Shown here in pieces: positions 22,637 to 30,288 of a stretch of 30,288 nt of DNA. The notes under the pieces are model-generated. The model searched no databases, was not told where the DNA came from, and saw nothing but the letters and a program-made list of their open reading frames with translations. Positions within the stretch are counted from its first letter, which is position 1; every line of letters starts with the position of its first letter. Source of the stretch: Desulfobacterales bacterium (lineage in GTDB: Bacteria > Desulfobacterota > DSM-4660 > Desulfatiglandales > Desulfatiglandaceae); assembly GCA_022013615.1 (NCBI GenBank), contig JAKLQB010000026.1, positions 1-30,288 of the forward strand, read 5' to 3'. The position numbers and the translations under genes are program-made.

Positions 22637-23557
22637 ATGACTTTTACTCAGGTTGTGATTAACAGCATTGTAAGGGCCTCTGAATTGGCCCTTTTAAGCC
22701 TAGGGCTGACCATAGTTTATGATATATTAAGATTCGCAAATTTTGCCCATACAGAATTTGCCGTGGTTGGAGTCTATTTGGCCCTTTTTTTGAACATAAC
22801 ATTAGGATTACACATCATACCTGCCGTGATCTTTGCCTCTGTTGCAACCGGAATCTTTTCCATATTAGTTGACAGGGCAGTATTTAAGAAGATGCGAAAC
22901 ACCAGCGGTATTATCATAATGGTAACCTCGCTTGGATTAGCCATTGCCCTGAGGCACACGATAAGCGCTATATGGGGGGCCGATGCCCAAAATTACTCAA
23001 TAGCCTTACAAAGGCCAATCGTTACTGAATACTTTCGAATTACACCCCTGCAGATCTGGATTATTCTTGTTGGATTGGCCGCCATGTTTGTCTTTCATTT
23101 ATTGCTTCATCACACCAAATTAGGCAAGGCCATGCGCGCATCTTCTGATAACCCCGAGCTGGCCCAGGCAAGTGGTATTGCCACCGAAAAAATCATCACG
23201 TATGTATGGTTCATAGCCATTACCTTTGCCTCCCTGGGCGGTATCTTGATAGGCATGGAAACCTACATTCTTCCTTATATGGGTTTTGCCATAATTGTTC
23301 CGGTATTTTGTGCTACTATAATGGGGGGTATAGGGAACCCATACGGGGCTATGCTGGGAGCTCTGGTACTTAGTTTTGCTGAAAACTTTGGCCTGTATAT
23401 TAATTTTGGGAAGATAATAAACCTGGGGGGAGTTCTCGATTTCTCAAAAGATATATTTGTCCCTACCGGATACAAGCCGGCCATCAGCTTTGTCATGCTG
23501 ATTTTGGTATTGCTCATAAGACCTCGCGGGATTTTGGGAAGGAAAAAGGAGAGTTGA
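22637..23557 (+). CDS. livH: Branched-chain amino-acid type ABC permease (LivH)
   Basis: A 306-residue polytopic permease. The LivH opening (VINSIVRASELALLSLGLTI, YDILRFANFAHTEF) is followed by several membrane helices and the coupling region KLGKAMRASSDNPELAQASGI. The ending VMLILVLLIRPRGILGRK is standard. Length is normal. Its stop overlaps the next start (TGATG). HAAT-family transporters import hydrophobic amino acids, amides and other small metabolites; beside this island, proline or hydroxyproline is a reasonable but unproven substrate. Confidence 0.93.
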   Translation: MTFTQVVINSIVRASELALLSLGLTIVYDILRFANFAHTEFAVVGVYLALFLNITLGLHIIPAVIFASVATGIFSILVDRAVFKKMRNTSGIIIMVTSLGLAIALRHTISAIWGADAQNYSIALQRPIVTEYFRITPLQIWIILVGLAAMFVFHLLLHHTKLGKAMRASSDNPELAQASGIATEKIITYVWFIAITFASLGGILIGMETYILPYMGFAIIVPVFCATIMGGIGNPYGAMLGALVLSFAENFGLYINFGKIINLGGVLDFSKDIFVPTGYKPAISFVMLILVLLIRPRGILGRKKES

Positions 23558-24474
23558 TGGGTCTTATTAACTTCTTGGTCTATTTGGCCATAATGATGGG
23601 GATCTATGGCATCTTGAGCCTAAGCCTTAACCTCCAGTACGGTTTTGCCGGATTGGCCAATTTCGGGCAGGTGGCATTTTTTTGTCTAGGGGCGTATGTA
23701 TCGACCATAGTTGTATTGACGTTTGATATGCCTTTTATTTTTGGTCTTTTGGGAGGAATGACTGTGGCCGGTGTTTTTGGGTATGTAATAGCCATCCCTA
23801 CAGCCGACCTCAAAGAGGACTACTGGGCTATTGTCACGCTTGCGGCCGCGGAAATCGTTCGAATCTTCTTTTTAAATGAAGACTGGGTCGTGGGTGGAGG
23901 TCCTTACGTCGGTGGTTCTTTTGGCATTGGAGGTATCCCGCAACCCCTTCGCGCACTATTTTCAGCTCATACATACCCCTTCTTTTATTTGACGATTGTA
24001 CTTGTGTGCCTTCTTATAACTTATACAATCATCAATAAAATTACCCAGTCTCCATTTGGGAGAGTATTAAAAAGTTTCAGGGAGGGAGGAGACAACCTTC
24101 CACAGGCAATGGGTAAAAATGTCAAAAAATTTCGCGTGAAGGTCATGGCAATAGGGGGTAGTTTTGGGGGTTTAGCCGGCTGCCTATGGGCCCACTTTCA
24201 TGGTTTTATAAGCCCGGATCAATTCATGCCTCTGGAGACATTTATTGTTTGGGCTATGGTTATTGTCGGCGGGAAGGCCAATAATAAAGGGGCAATTCTT
24301 GGGGCAGTTGTCATAATGATATTCTACAATTCAACCCGATTCCTTAAAGATTACATTCCTGTTGAAGCGGTCACCTTGGCCAGCCTCAGAATGGTAGCAA
24401 TAGGGATACTGATCGTAGTTGCTATGCTTTTTATGAAGGAAGGATTTATCAAAGAAAAAAAAGTGCTTTACTAA
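23557..24474 (+). CDS. livM: Branched-chain amino-acid type ABC permease (LivM)
   Basis: 305 residues from ATG 23557 (an in-frame TTG one codon earlier is less likely), behind AAAAAGGAGAG. LivM features include LSLNLQYGFAGLANFGQVAF near the N-terminus, IPTADLKEDYWAIVTLAAAE, and the coupling segment FGRVLKSFREGGDNLPQAMG. About eight membrane helices are evident. It pairs with LivH to form the inner-membrane channel. Confidence 0.93.
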   Translation: MGLINFLVYLAIMMGIYGILSLSLNLQYGFAGLANFGQVAFFCLGAYVSTIVVLTFDMPFIFGLLGGMTVAGVFGYVIAIPTADLKEDYWAIVTLAAAEIVRIFFLNEDWVVGGGPYVGGSFGIGGIPQPLRALFSAHTYPFFYLTIVLVCLLITYTIINKITQSPFGRVLKSFREGGDNLPQAMGKNVKKFRVKVMAIGGSFGGLAGCLWAHFHGFISPDQFMPLETFIVWAMVIVGGKANNKGAILGAVVIMIFYNSTRFLKDYIPVEAVTLASLRMVAIGILIVVAMLFMKEGFIKEKKVLY

Positions 24475-24485
24475 AATTAGATATC

Positions 24486-25253
24486 ATGCTTAGGTTAGAA
24501 AATGTTCACAAAAGCTTTGGTGGCATCGTAGCACTTCATGGAGTGAGTTTTCATGTAGAACCTCGAAGTATTACAGGCCTCATTGGCCCAAATGGATCGG
24601 GCAAGAGCACCTCCTTTAATGTGATATCCGGATTTTACAGCAAAGATAGGGGAGAAATCTATTTTCAGGGAAAAAAGATTGAGGATATTGAACCCTATAA
24701 AATTGCAATGACGGGAATTGGCAGGACCTTCCAAATAAGCGAAGTGCCTGAAAAAATGACTGTAGTGGAGAACCTTCTCTTAGCGCCCAAGAATCAATTC
24801 GGTGAAGGGGTTCTCAATGTTTTTCTCCATCCTCTGAAAATAAAAAAAGAGCAAGATGAGCATATTAAGAAAGTGTATGAGATACTTGAGCTAATCCAAC
24901 TTTATGACTTAAGAAACGAGTATGCTGGTAATCTTTCCGGGGGGCAAAAAAAACTTTTATCCCTCGGGACGATATTAATGTCCGACCCTACGTTGATCTT
25001 GCTGGACGAGCCAACAGCCGGTGTCAACCCTACCCTTATTAAAGACCTCATTGTTGCCATCAAGAACCTGAGGGACGAAAAAGGGAAGACCATTCTACTC
25101 GTAGAACATAATATGAAGGTTATCAGCGAGATTTGCGACAAGGTCATTGTATTGGATTACGGTAAGAAGATTGCAGAAGGAACGCCGGAGGAGATACAGA
25201 GAAACGAAAAGGTGCTGGAGGCCTACCTTTCAGGCAGTTCGAAGCGAGAGTGA
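24486..25253 (+). CDS. livG: Branched-chain amino-acid type ABC ATPase (LivG)
   Basis: 255 residues with Walker A GPNGSGKS (34-41), signature LSGGQKKLLSLG, Walker B LILLDEPTAGVNP and the switch His in LLVEHNM. The LivG-type insert with GRTFQISEVPEKMTVVENLL is present. The start is ATG at 24486, 11 bp after livM, with only a weak ribosome site. It powers the LivHM permease together with the next ATPase. Confidence 0.93.
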   Translation: MLRLENVHKSFGGIVALHGVSFHVEPRSITGLIGPNGSGKSTSFNVISGFYSKDRGEIYFQGKKIEDIEPYKIAMTGIGRTFQISEVPEKMTVVENLLLAPKNQFGEGVLNVFLHPLKIKKEQDEHIKKVYEILELIQLYDLRNEYAGNLSGGQKKLLSLGTILMSDPTLILLDEPTAGVNPTLIKDLIVAIKNLRDEKGKTILLVEHNMKVISEICDKVIVLDYGKKIAEGTPEEIQRNEKVLEAYLSGSSKRE

Positions 25254-25257
25254 TTAA

Positions 25258-25968
25258 GTGAAGATCCTTGAGGTCGATAATATATTTGCCGGATATGGAA
25301 AATCGGAGATTTTGCACGGGGTCTCTATCTATCTTGAGAAAAATGAGGTTATAACCATCATTGGTCCCAACGGGGCCGGGAAATCCACCTTGCTAAAGGC
25401 TGTCATGGGTTATATATCTATCTTCAAGGGAGACATCTACTGGAAGAACGAAAACATTACCCAGCTTAAACCTCATGAAAAGGTTAACAGAGGTTTTGGT
25501 TATGTCCCTCAACTCGGGAACGTATTTCCATCCCTTACAGTGAAAGAGAACCTTGAGATGGGCGGTTTTGTTCAGAGTAAAGAGGTCATTAAAGATAAAA
25601 TAAGTAAGGCATTTGAACTCTTTCCCATCCTGGCTGACAGAGCAAGGAAAAAGGCGGGAACCCTGAGTGGCGGTCAAAGGCAGATGCTTGGCATGGCCAG
25701 GGCTTTAATGACAGACCCGGAATTGCTTATGCTGGATGAACCCTCAGCAGGACTTTCCCCAAAGGTCTCGGAGGAAGTATTCTCAACTATCGCAGATATA
25801 CATAGTAAAATGGGCAGGGCCATCGTTATTATAGAACAGGATGCGTTTCAATCATTGAGTATCTCTGACAGAGGTTACGTACTGGTGATGGGTCAGAACG
25901 AGTTTGAGGATAGAGCGGACAAGATACTTGCCAATGAAAAGATCAGAGAGGCCTATCTGGGAGGGTAA
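25258..25968 (+). CDS. livF: Branched-chain amino-acid type ABC ATPase (LivF)
   Basis: 236 residues starting at GTG 25258, four bases after the livG stop. Walker A GPNGAGKS (36-43), signature LSGGQRQMLGMARAL, Walker B LLMLDEPSAGLSP and the LivF-typical GFGYVPQLGNVFPSLTVKEN are present. In the usual switch-His position the protein has IIEQDAF; Gln after Glu is common in LivF, so this is not a defect. It is the second ATPase of the importer. Confidence 0.93.
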   Translation: MKILEVDNIFAGYGKSEILHGVSIYLEKNEVITIIGPNGAGKSTLLKAVMGYISIFKGDIYWKNENITQLKPHEKVNRGFGYVPQLGNVFPSLTVKENLEMGGFVQSKEVIKDKISKAFELFPILADRARKKAGTLSGGQRQMLGMARALMTDPELLMLDEPSAGLSPKVSEEVFSTIADIHSKMGRAIVIIEQDAFQSLSISDRGYVLVMGQNEFEDRADKILANEKIREAYLGG

Positions 25969-25993
25969 GAGCTTAGCCGCGGAGCTTTTCTTA

Positions 25994-26054
25994 GACGGGA
26001 TTAACTGGATTCACAAGATATTTTTTTTCTCCTGTTTATCCTGTAAATCCTGTC
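25994..26054. repeat. Imperfect palindrome with ACAGGATT-like units after livF
   Basis: The arm at 25994-26019 and the reverse complement of 26029-26054 agree at 19 of 26 positions, built of GACAGGATT/ACAGGAT-like units and separated by a T-run. If transcribed it folds into a long hairpin and may end or attenuate the permease/ATPase transcript before the binding-protein gene. Similar ACAGGATTAACAGGATT sequences are, from memory, common dispersed repeats in environmental anaerobes. Confidence 0.6.
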
Positions 26055-26180
26055 AAAAGATGGGATTTATTTTAGAAATTCGCACTCGTTAAACTGAAAG
26101 GAGGTGAGGAAAAGAAAGATCGAAACGGATTATTAAGGCAATGGCATTTATGTTAACCATGAAGGTAAAGGAGGTAAAAG

Positions 26181-27311
26181 ATGAAAAGATTAGGTTTTTC
26201 CATAATTGGCATATTCCTTTTGGCAGGGCTATTAACTGTTGGAGTATCTGTTTCGTCTGTGGCGGCTGATCCTGTTGTTATAGGCTCCATCGGTCCTTTG
26301 ACAGGAACAAATGCTGTACAGGGTCTCGACATGAAAAGAGGAGAAGAGCTGGCATTGGAGGAGATTAACGCCGCCGGAGGCATTTACGGGAATCCCTTAA
26401 AGATCATGTGGGAGGACACCGAATCCAGCGCTAAGGGCGGAATGGATGCCGTCCACAAACTTGTTGAGATTAACAAGGTACCTCTGATCCTGGGGGCCTA
26501 TTCAAGCGGGATAAGCTTGCCCACCGGACAGTGGACAAATTCAAAAAAGGTAATCCAGATCGCCGTGGCCTCCACCTCTCCCACGCTTAGAGAAATTGGA
26601 CCCTACTTTTTTAACATAATAGGCTTGGATGAGGTCATGGGGACCATGTTGGCTGAATTTGCCCTTGAAAGTGATGCTGAGACATTTGCATCAATAACTG
26701 TCAACAATCCCTTTGGCATAGGTATTGAGATCTGGACCGAAAAAACCATAAACAAGGCCGGTAAAAAGTGGTTAGAGGCAGTCAGGTACGACGAAAAGAA
26801 GACCGATTACCGGGCTGAAATCGAACGGCTTTTTGCAAAGAAACCGGAGGTGGTCTTTTTTACTGCTTACGGAACAGAGAGCAAGCTCATTCTAAAACAG
26901 GCCTATGAGATGGGATTGAAGCCCTCTAAGGGTTGGTATGCAGATTACCCGACAATGTGGAGCAATGAGGTCATTCCTGAATCCGCTGAAGGGATAAAAG
27001 GTCTTGAGGTTGGCTTGACGGGCGGAGCGCGTTTAGAAGAATACCAGGCTGCCTACCGGAATAAATATGGCAAGGATGCTAAACAAACAGCCTTTGGTGC
27101 ATACGCCTATGACGCCACCTGGGTTGCCGCACTGGCCCTCAGTATGGCTGGAAGCACTGATACTGATAAGATCGCCAAGGCCTTGTATGCTGTAAGTAAG
27201 GTCTATAATGGCGTCACAGGAGATAAGACCTTTGACAAAGACGGCATGCAGGTAACCGAACACTACCAGAAAATGATTTATCAAGGCGGAAAGCTGGTCC
27301 CGTATGAATAA
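26181..27311 (+). CDS. Amino-acid ABC transporter substrate-binding protein (LivJ/LivK type)
   Basis: A 376-residue Peripla_BP_6-type protein. A Sec signal peptide is clear (MKRLGFSIIGIFLLAGLLTV, cleavage probably after VAA near residue 29). The mature start PVVIGSIGPLTGTNAVQGLD matches the ligand-site opening of the family, followed by GEELALEEINAAGGIYG. The ATG at 26181 follows AAAGGAGG. It lies 212 bp after livF and is the probable binding protein of this importer. A single family-level match cannot fix the ligand. Confidence 0.92.
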   Translation: MKRLGFSIIGIFLLAGLLTVGVSVSSVAADPVVIGSIGPLTGTNAVQGLDMKRGEELALEEINAAGGIYGNPLKIMWEDTESSAKGGMDAVHKLVEINKVPLILGAYSSGISLPTGQWTNSKKVIQIAVASTSPTLREIGPYFFNIIGLDEVMGTMLAEFALESDAETFASITVNNPFGIGIEIWTEKTINKAGKKWLEAVRYDEKKTDYRAEIERLFAKKPEVVFFTAYGTESKLILKQAYEMGLKPSKGWYADYPTMWSNEVIPESAEGIKGLEVGLTGGARLEEYQAAYRNKYGKDAKQTAFGAYAYDATWVAALALSMAGSTDTDKIAKALYAVSKVYNGVTGDKTFDKDGMQVTEHYQKMIYQGGKLVPYE

Positions 27312-27328
27312 TAAACCCCTCTAACCAC

Positions 27329-27354
27329 ATCGGGGCCACTACTTTGGCCCCGAT
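27329..27354. terminator. Bidirectional hairpin between convergent genes
   Basis: ATCGGGGCCA (27329-27338) pairs perfectly with TGGCCCCGAT (27345-27354) around a 6-nt loop. It lies between the binding-protein gene (stop 27311) and the convergent hydrolase gene (stop 27371). The T-run is poor on both strands, but position and stem strength fit a shared terminator. Confidence 0.7.
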
Positions 27355-27370
27355 GACCATATAAATATCT

Positions 27371-28192
27371 CTAAACATTTGAATCCTTCACAAAGGCGGA
27401 TAGTATCTCAAAGTATTTGTTTCCTCCCACAACGTAGGTGTCATTATGGCCGGCCCCTTTTATGGGGAAAAAGTACTTGGGGGGTTGTGCGGTATTGTAT
27501 AGTTGCTCTCCCATTTTGAAGGGCACGATTTCATCGTCTTCACCGTGGATAATGAGTTTAGGGACGTTAACCCGGGTTATTTTTTTTAGGTTGTTGAAGT
27601 GGGACGGCAAAAGCGGTGAAAAAAGCCCAAAAAGAAACATGGTCTTTGCCATCTCTTTTGTGGAGGTAAAGGCACTCTCCAATATCAGCGATTTAACCTC
27701 GCGGCGCAAGGATATCTCAATGGCCACCGACGCGCCAAGGGAGCGTCCAAACGGAATTATCTTTTCTGGTAGTACGTGTTTTTGGTTCGCCAGGAAGTCG
27801 TATGCGCCCAACCCATCCAGGTAGAGACCCATCTCCGAAGGTCTGCCGCTACTCTTTCCATACCCCCTGTAGTCAAAGATAAAGACCTGGAGTTGTTGAT
27901 CCAAGAGTAATTTTACGTTCTCAAGTCGGTGGGAAATATTTCCAGCATTCCCGTGACAGAAAAGGATTACGGGAACATCTCCCCTAAGCGGGAAAAACCA
28001 GCCATGCAATCTCTTTTTGTCTTCTGTATCAAAGTACACATCCTCGCAGGACAGGCGCCAATCTGAGGGAACGGCGTCAAAACTCGCCTGGGGATGGAAG
28101 ATAAAGAAATTCTCGACCTGCGGATAGAAAAAGAAAAAACAACCAACCGCCAATAAAATCACTAAAACCAGGCTTATTCCGCTATTAGACAT
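27371..28192 (-). CDS. Membrane-anchored alpha/beta hydrolase (BEM46/COG1073-like)
   Basis: 273 residues from ATG 28192, chosen over an in-frame TTG at 28252 because GCAGGTGG precedes it and the protein then opens with a membrane anchor (residues about 5-23, GISLVLVILLAVGCFFFF). Features in order are the oxyanion region FCHGNAGN, FDYRGYGKSSG, nucleophile Ser151 in GRSLGAS, acidic residue in IHGEDDEIV and His in GAGHND. The substrate of this family is generally unknown; lipid or ester hydrolysis is plausible. It appears independent of the neighbouring operons. Confidence 0.88.
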   Translation of the reverse strand: MSNSGISLVLVILLAVGCFFFFYPQVENFFIFHPQASFDAVPSDWRLSCEDVYFDTEDKKRLHGWFFPLRGDVPVILFCHGNAGNISHRLENVKLLLDQQLQVFIFDYRGYGKSSGRPSEMGLYLDGLGAYDFLANQKHVLPEKIIPFGRSLGASVAIEISLRREVKSLILESAFTSTKEMAKTMFLFGLFSPLLPSHFNNLKKITRVNVPKLIIHGEDDEIVPFKMGEQLYNTAQPPKYFFPIKGAGHNDTYVVGGNKYFEILSAFVKDSNV

Positions 28193-28252
28193 GAAAACCA
28201 CCTGCTTACCTTTCTTGGCTGGTTCAGGCAAAGGGTAACCTGTACTGAGCAA

Positions 28253-28470
28253 AAATCACATCTTATAACTGGTTCAAAGTTCCATGGTTCACGGTTCAAG
28301 GTTAACTGATGAAAACTACACGGTTTTGAGATATTGAGGGGTGGCACATTACGTAACTGCTGCCGTTCATAGGTTCATCAACTATGTCAAGCAATATGAA
28401 AAATGCGACCCCATCGCAAGCGAAATCCCGCTTTCAGCGGGAACTGTGAACTTGACAACCTAAGTAGTTA
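28253..28470. other. Intergenic region with GGTTCA repeats
   Basis: No gene. GGTTCA occurs at 28271, 28286 and 28293, including the near-repeats GGTTCAAAGTT and GGTTCAAGGTT. Downstream is the hairpin listed at 28426-28442. Confidence 0.4.
28426..28442. terminator. Short hairpin repeat, copy 2, downstream of the flavoprotein gene
   Basis: TCCCGCT-TTC-AGCGGGA, a 7-bp stem with 3-nt loop, lies 29 bp after the stop of the minus-strand flavoprotein gene. Read on that strand it is followed by ATTTCG, a weak T-run. It has the same plan as the hairpins at 7475-7491 and 30193-30209, so it may be a dispersed repeat recruited as terminator. Confidence 0.5.
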
Positions 28471-29811
28471 TCACATCTTTTTCAAAAGCTGATTTGCCGC
28501 AGTTAGCATGGGATCCCATGTGGGGCTGAAAGGTGGGGCATAGGCCAAATCGCACTGGCTGAATTCTTCTACAGTCATATTCGCATGCAGGGCCACAGAT
28601 GGTGCCTTTATCCTGTGGACGGCGCCCTCTTTTCCCACTATCTGCATTCCTAAAAGCCGTCCTGTTTTTTTGTCCCCAACAATCTGGAGATGCATTGTTG
28701 TGGACCCCGGGTGCGCATGGGCACGGGAACGGCTCTTGATCACCGTCTCCACAGGTTCGAATCCGAATTCTTCAGCCTCGCGCATGCTCAGCCCTGTTCT
28801 GGCCACCTGCACGTCAAAGACCTTAAAGACTGCCGACCCCGCTATCCCAGGCAGCTCTGTCCTTTTCCCGGTTACATTGTCGGCCACGGCCCACCCTGCC
28901 CTATTGGCCCTTAGCGCTAAGGGAACCCACGTCTTTTGCCCCGTGACTACATGGTAGGCATCCGCGCAATCACCGGCAGCATAGATATCTTCATCATTTG
29001 TCGCGAGAGTTCTGTCTACAGCGATAGCATTGGAAGGTCCCAGGTTGAGACCTGCTTTGGCAGCGAGTTCGCTGCTGGGCTTAACGCCTATTGCTACCAG
29101 GACCATCTGGCCTTCAAGCACAAGATCCGGGCAGATAACCTTGAGGGTATCCCCCTCTGCCATTATTCGTTCGATTTTGTGTCCCATGTAAATTTTTACA
29201 CCATGGCCTTCGATTTCCTCTTTGACCACAGATGCCAGTTCCTCGGCCATCCAGGGAAGAAAAACAGGTCGCGGTTTCACCATAGCCACATCAATATTCC
29301 TTGCACGCAAGGCCTCACACATCTCCAGGGCAATATATCCCATGCCAATGATTATCACCTTTTTAACATCCTGAGACCGGATAAAATCTTTTATCTTCCT
29401 GCCATCCTCAAGACTCTTGAGGGCCACAACACCGGGTAGATCAAATCCAGGAAGGTCAGGTATAATGGGGGAAGCGCCGGTTGCTATCAAAAGCTTGTCA
29501 TAGGGAATCTTGAATTCCTCGCCCTGTTGGTTCTTCCCGGTGACTGTTTTTGAGGCACGGTCAATATGCTCCACCTCATGCCCGGTCCTCAGATCAATAC
29601 CCTGCCTTTCCCTGAAGACCCTGGCGTGACGGACCACAAGGTCGTCCACTTCCCGGTCAGGTTCAGCAATATTATAAGGCATGCCGCAGGCGCTATAAGA
29701 AACATCCGAAGTCTTTTCCAATACCGTGACTTGCAAATCGGGAAGGTTTCTCTTGGCGCGACTTGCAGCGCTCATCCCTGCTGCATCTCCACCAATAATC
29801 ACAAATTTCAT
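28471..29811 (-). CDS. CoA-disulfide reductase/NADH oxidase-like flavoprotein
   Basis: A 446-residue pyridine-nucleotide-disulfide oxidoreductase of the single-cysteine group. The FAD motif is GGDAAGMSAASRAKR at the N-terminus; the catalytic cysteine is C42 in SYSACGMPY; the NAD(P)H fold is at IIIGMGYIALEMCEAL; IYAAGDCADAYH closes the FAD site; the C-terminal dimerisation domain ends YAPPFSPTWDPMLTAANQLL. The ATG at 29811 follows AAAGGGG. Relatives reduce CoA disulfide, CoA persulfide or polysulfide, or O2. In an anaerobe, a thiol-redox or sulfur-reducing role is likely, but the acceptor cannot be read from sequence. Confidence 0.9.
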   Translation of the reverse strand: MKFVIIGGDAAGMSAASRAKRNLPDLQVTVLEKTSDVSYSACGMPYNIAEPDREVDDLVVRHARVFRERQGIDLRTGHEVEHIDRASKTVTGKNQQGEEFKIPYDKLLIATGASPIIPDLPGFDLPGVVALKSLEDGRKIKDFIRSQDVKKVIIIGMGYIALEMCEALRARNIDVAMVKPRPVFLPWMAEELASVVKEEIEGHGVKIYMGHKIERIMAEGDTLKVICPDLVLEGQMVLVAIGVKPSSELAAKAGLNLGPSNAIAVDRTLATNDEDIYAAGDCADAYHVVTGQKTWVPLALRANRAGWAVADNVTGKRTELPGIAGSAVFKVFDVQVARTGLSMREAEEFGFEPVETVIKSRSRAHAHPGSTTMHLQIVGDKKTGRLLGMQIVGKEGAVHRIKAPSVALHANMTVEEFSQCDLAYAPPFSPTWDPMLTAANQLLKKM

Positions 29812-29856
29812 ATTTCTTGCCCCTTTAGTCCTTTGATCATATTGAAAGCTACGAAC

Positions 29857-30056
29857 AGGTACCTCAATTGAGTCAAACTCAATTGAGGTGGTACTTGGTA
29901 TCAGGTACTGGGTACTGGTTTAGAGGAACATTTTTCATTTTTTATATCTCCATCAGGGAAGAAATATAAGAAAGACGTGAAACACCTTAAAACCAATACC
30001 AGATAACCAATACCCAATACCACCTAATTGAGCATCACTCAATTAGGGTGATACCT
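29857..30056. mobile_element. MITE-like 200-bp element with long imperfect terminal inverted repeats
   Basis: The left arm (29857-29922) and right arm (29989-30056) are imperfect inverted copies over their whole ~66-bp length, starting AGGTA at both ends and ending in GGTACTGGTTT / GGTATTGGTTT. Each arm contains its own hairpin: ACCTCAATTGAG with CTCAATTGAGGT (29861-29889), and CACCTAATTGAG with CTCAATTAGGGTG (30021-30050). The ~66-bp centre has no ORF. No target duplication is evident. It lies directly upstream of the flavoprotein gene and may carry or disrupt its promoter. Confidence 0.6.
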
Positions 30057-30288
30057 CACTGGAATTCAATTCTTACTTTTTTTGTCAAGAAAAGGCAACA
30101 GTTTTACTTGCCCCACAATGTCTTTTTGGATATGTAGTATGGAGTAGTGTCCATCCAGAAATGAGATAGTTTTCGCAAGGTCAAGGAAGATGTCCCGCTG
30201 TCAGCGGGATTAACCACAGGAATACATTGAAGTATTTCGAGGATTAAAATCCGAATCTGACGCAGAGATTGCGGAAAATAGCCATTTA
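30057..30288. other. Terminal stretch without a recognisable gene
   Basis: No ORF of note on either strand to the window end. A minus-strand TTGACA (about 30085) has no clear -10. The only structured element is the hairpin listed at 30193-30209. Confidence 0.4.
30193..30209. repeat. Short hairpin repeat, copy 3 (TCCCGCT-GTC-AGCGGGA)
   Basis: A 7-bp stem with 3-nt loop, with stem sequence identical to the copy at 28426-28442 and the same plan as 7475-7491. No gene end is visible next to it inside the window. Confidence 0.5.

Noticed and set aside
28261..28310. GGTTCA repeats as a possible CRISPR or tRNA T-arm
   Set aside because: Only three irregularly spaced copies with no equal spacers, and no cloverleaf can be drawn around them.
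1..30288. CRISPR arrays, tRNA, rRNA, known defence systems
   Set aside because: No regular repeat-spacer pattern, no tRNA-like cloverleaf, no rRNA-like sequence and no defence-type gene were found on either strand by eye.

Overview
The window looks like chromosomal DNA of an anaerobic bacterium that lives on amino acids and peptides. The best guess is Desulfobacterota (the former Deltaproteobacteria) or a similar anaerobic lineage. The reasons are a tungsten-type aldehyde:ferredoxin oxidoreductase, several stand-alone Fe-S proteins, and a decayed IS4-type element whose transposase resembles ones I associate with that group. This is an inference; there is no rRNA or tRNA to test it.

Region 1 (1-7460, minus strand, visibly more G+C-rich than the rest) is a complete peptide ABC importer operon: binding protein, two permeases, two ATPases, then an M55 D-aminopeptidase. 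A near-consensus sigma70 promoter stands in front of it. A GntR/FCD regulator, cut by the window edge, lies beyond it. A 20-bp sequence overlapping the operon's -35 box is repeated, one base shorter, upstream of the regulator gene, and is a candidate shared operator.

Region 2 (7470-8466) is poor in genes. It has a truncated orphan HTH protein, a 19-codon ORF with a strong ribosome site, and hairpins.

Region 3 (8467-22321) appears to be a hydroxyproline/proline catabolic island. On the plus strand it holds a GntR regulator, an AOR-family oxidoreductase, a MoaD/ThiS-like protein, a decayed IS, a DapA-family lyase, a proline racemase/hydroxyproline epimerase, and a five-gene Hcn/Lhp-type dehydrogenase set (BFD-like 2Fe-2S, 2Fe-2S ferredoxin, NAD/FAD subunit, 2[4Fe-4S] ferredoxin, DadA-like FAD subunit). 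On the minus strand it holds an ornithine-cyclodeaminase-family reductase followed by both subunits of aconitase X. Read together, 4-hydroxyproline would be epimerised, oxidised and deaminated to 2-oxoglutarate semialdehyde, which the AOR could oxidise with ferredoxin. cis-3-Hydroxyproline would be dehydrated by AcnX and reduced to proline. Remnants of three further enzymes (a second DapA homologue, an IlvD/Edd dehydratase and a short-chain dehydrogenase) sit among the intact genes, so the locus was once larger.

Region 4 (22544-27354, plus strand) is a complete branched-chain-type amino-acid ABC importer (livHMGF plus binding protein) that could feed the island. It ends at a strong bidirectional hairpin.

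Region 5 (27371-30288, minus strand) has a membrane-anchored alpha/beta hydrolase and a CoA-disulfide-reductase-like flavoprotein. Behind them are a 200-bp MITE-like element with long terminal inverted repeats and a short hairpin that recurs three times in the window.
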